A DNA stretch of 33,228 nucleotides from a bacterium (GTDB lineage Bacteria > Pseudomonadota > Alphaproteobacteria > Ferrovibrionales > Ferrovibrionaceae). Under the pieces are notes generated by a model. The model did not search any database. It worked only from the letters and a program-made list of their open reading frames with translations, and had not been told where the DNA came from. The position numbers and the translations under genes were made by a program. The first letter of the stretch is position 1; each line of letters begins with the position of its first letter. The stretch spans positions 1 through 33,228 of the forward strand of contig JALHMN010000037.1 of NCBI GenBank assembly GCA_022844005.1, written 5' to 3'. Shown one piece after another: positions 32,746-33,228 of this stretch.

Positions 32746-33228
32746 ATGCCGCAGCTCGATCCGCTGGCGCTGGCCCGCGACCTGATGCGCCGGCCCAGCG
32801 TCACGCCCGAGGATGCGGGCGCGCTCGACGTGCTGCAGAAGGCCTTGGAGGGCCTGGGCTTCCGCTGCCATCGCCTGAAGTTCGAACAGGCCGGCACGCC
32901 CGCGATCGACAACCTCTATGCCCGCATCGGCGATACCGGCCCCAATCTCTGCTTCGCCGGGCATACCGACGTGGTGCCGGTGGGCGACCGGGCGGCCTGG
33001 ACCGTCGATCCCTTCGAGGCGGTGGTCGATCAGGGCTGGCTGATCGGCCGGGGTGCCGCCGACATGAAGGCGGCGATCGCCTGCTTCGCTTCGGCGGCCG
33101 CCGACTGGCTGGAAGGCAGGGAGGCGAGCCGGTTCCGCGGCTCGCTCTCTTTCCTGATCACCGGCGACGAGGAGGGTCCGGCGATCAACGGCACCGCCAA
33201 GGTGTTGCGCTGGATGGAGGAGAACCGC
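32746..33228 (+). CDS. dapE: Succinyl-diaminopimelate desuccinylase (5' part)
   Basis: The first 161 codons are present; the gene runs off the window. The enzyme removes succinyl from N-succinyl-LL-diaminopimelate, the step after DapD and DapC. Metal motifs are [15 protein letters not shown] (His and Asp), [14 protein letters not shown] (Asp) and [13 protein letters not shown] (catalytic Glu pair). ATG 32746 is the family start ([20 protein letters not shown]). Coupled to dapD by close spacing. Confidence 0.95.
   Translation, partial: MPQLDPLALARDLMRRPSVTPEDAGALDVLQKALEGLGFRCHRLKFEQAGTPAIDNLYARIGDTGPNLCFAGHTDVVPVGDRAAWTVDPFEAVVDQGWLIGRGAADMKAAIACFASAAADWLEGREASRFRGSLSFLITGDEEGPAINGTAKVLRWMEENR

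Noticed and set aside
1..33228. CRISPR arrays, tRNA or rRNA genes, IS elements, prophage
   Set aside because: No regular repeat-spacer pattern, no cloverleaf or transposase, and no phage structural genes were seen.

Overview
The window is GC-rich, densely coded DNA from an alphaproteobacterium. A Rhodospirillales-type organism is the best guess. The evidence is the gene set: DUF4164-zapA-6S RNA-5-FCL-TIGR00282 phosphoesterase, tkt-gap-pgk, rpmH-rnpA-yidD-yidC-engB-argB followed by dapD-dapE, and the families DUF2794 and DUF2336, which are typical of this class. All calls come from reading the sequence; no database search was run.

Layout. (1) 1-2124, minus strand: a cell-division and one-carbon block of a DUF4164-like coiled coil, ZapA, a probable 6S RNA, 5-formyltetrahydrofolate cyclo-ligase and a metallophosphoesterase cut by the window edge. 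(2) 2279-6665, plus strand: transketolase, GAPDH and phosphoglycerate kinase. (3) 6670-7868: a decayed methyltransferase, an encapsulated-ferritin-type protein with no visible shell gene or targeting tail, and a small two-helix membrane protein, with a 70-bp nested palindrome around an FNR-like site between the last two. (4) 7990-10626, minus strand: three membrane proteins (MAPEG, TauE/SafE, Na+/H+ antiporter). (5) 10753-15070, mostly plus: pterin carbinolamine dehydratase, zincin-like peptidase, luciferase-like oxidoreductase, a VapBC module with two operator palindromes, DUF2794 and a flavin monooxygenase.

(6) 15085-22483 is the accessory part: an AbrB-type antitoxin with a PIN toxin, a D-aminopeptidase-like hydrolase, a Spy/CpxP-like periplasmic protein divergent from a short CRP/FNR regulator whose start lies inside a perfect palindrome, a PEP-CTERM-type secreted protein behind a candidate sigma-54 promoter, a LuxR-type regulator, a 5'-truncated LysE exporter, an orphan antitoxin and an HTH protein with an acidic tail behind a near-consensus promoter. 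(7) 22748-27067 is the core operon rpmH-rnpA-yidD-yidC-engB-argB. It is tightly coupled by 4-base overlaps, and the end of rnpA is built from an inverted-repeat element. (8) 27078-31086, minus strand: EAL, PAS-GGDEF and DUF2336 genes with overlapping ends, apparently a cyclic-di-GMP unit. (9) 31159-33228, plus strand: a HAD pyrimidine nucleotidase, dapD and the start of dapE (lysine/diaminopimelate pathway).

I saw no CRISPR array, tRNA, rRNA, intact IS element or obvious prophage. The most unusual signals are regulatory palindromes, the shell-less EncFtn and the repeat-extended RnpA. I cannot claim a wholly new system.
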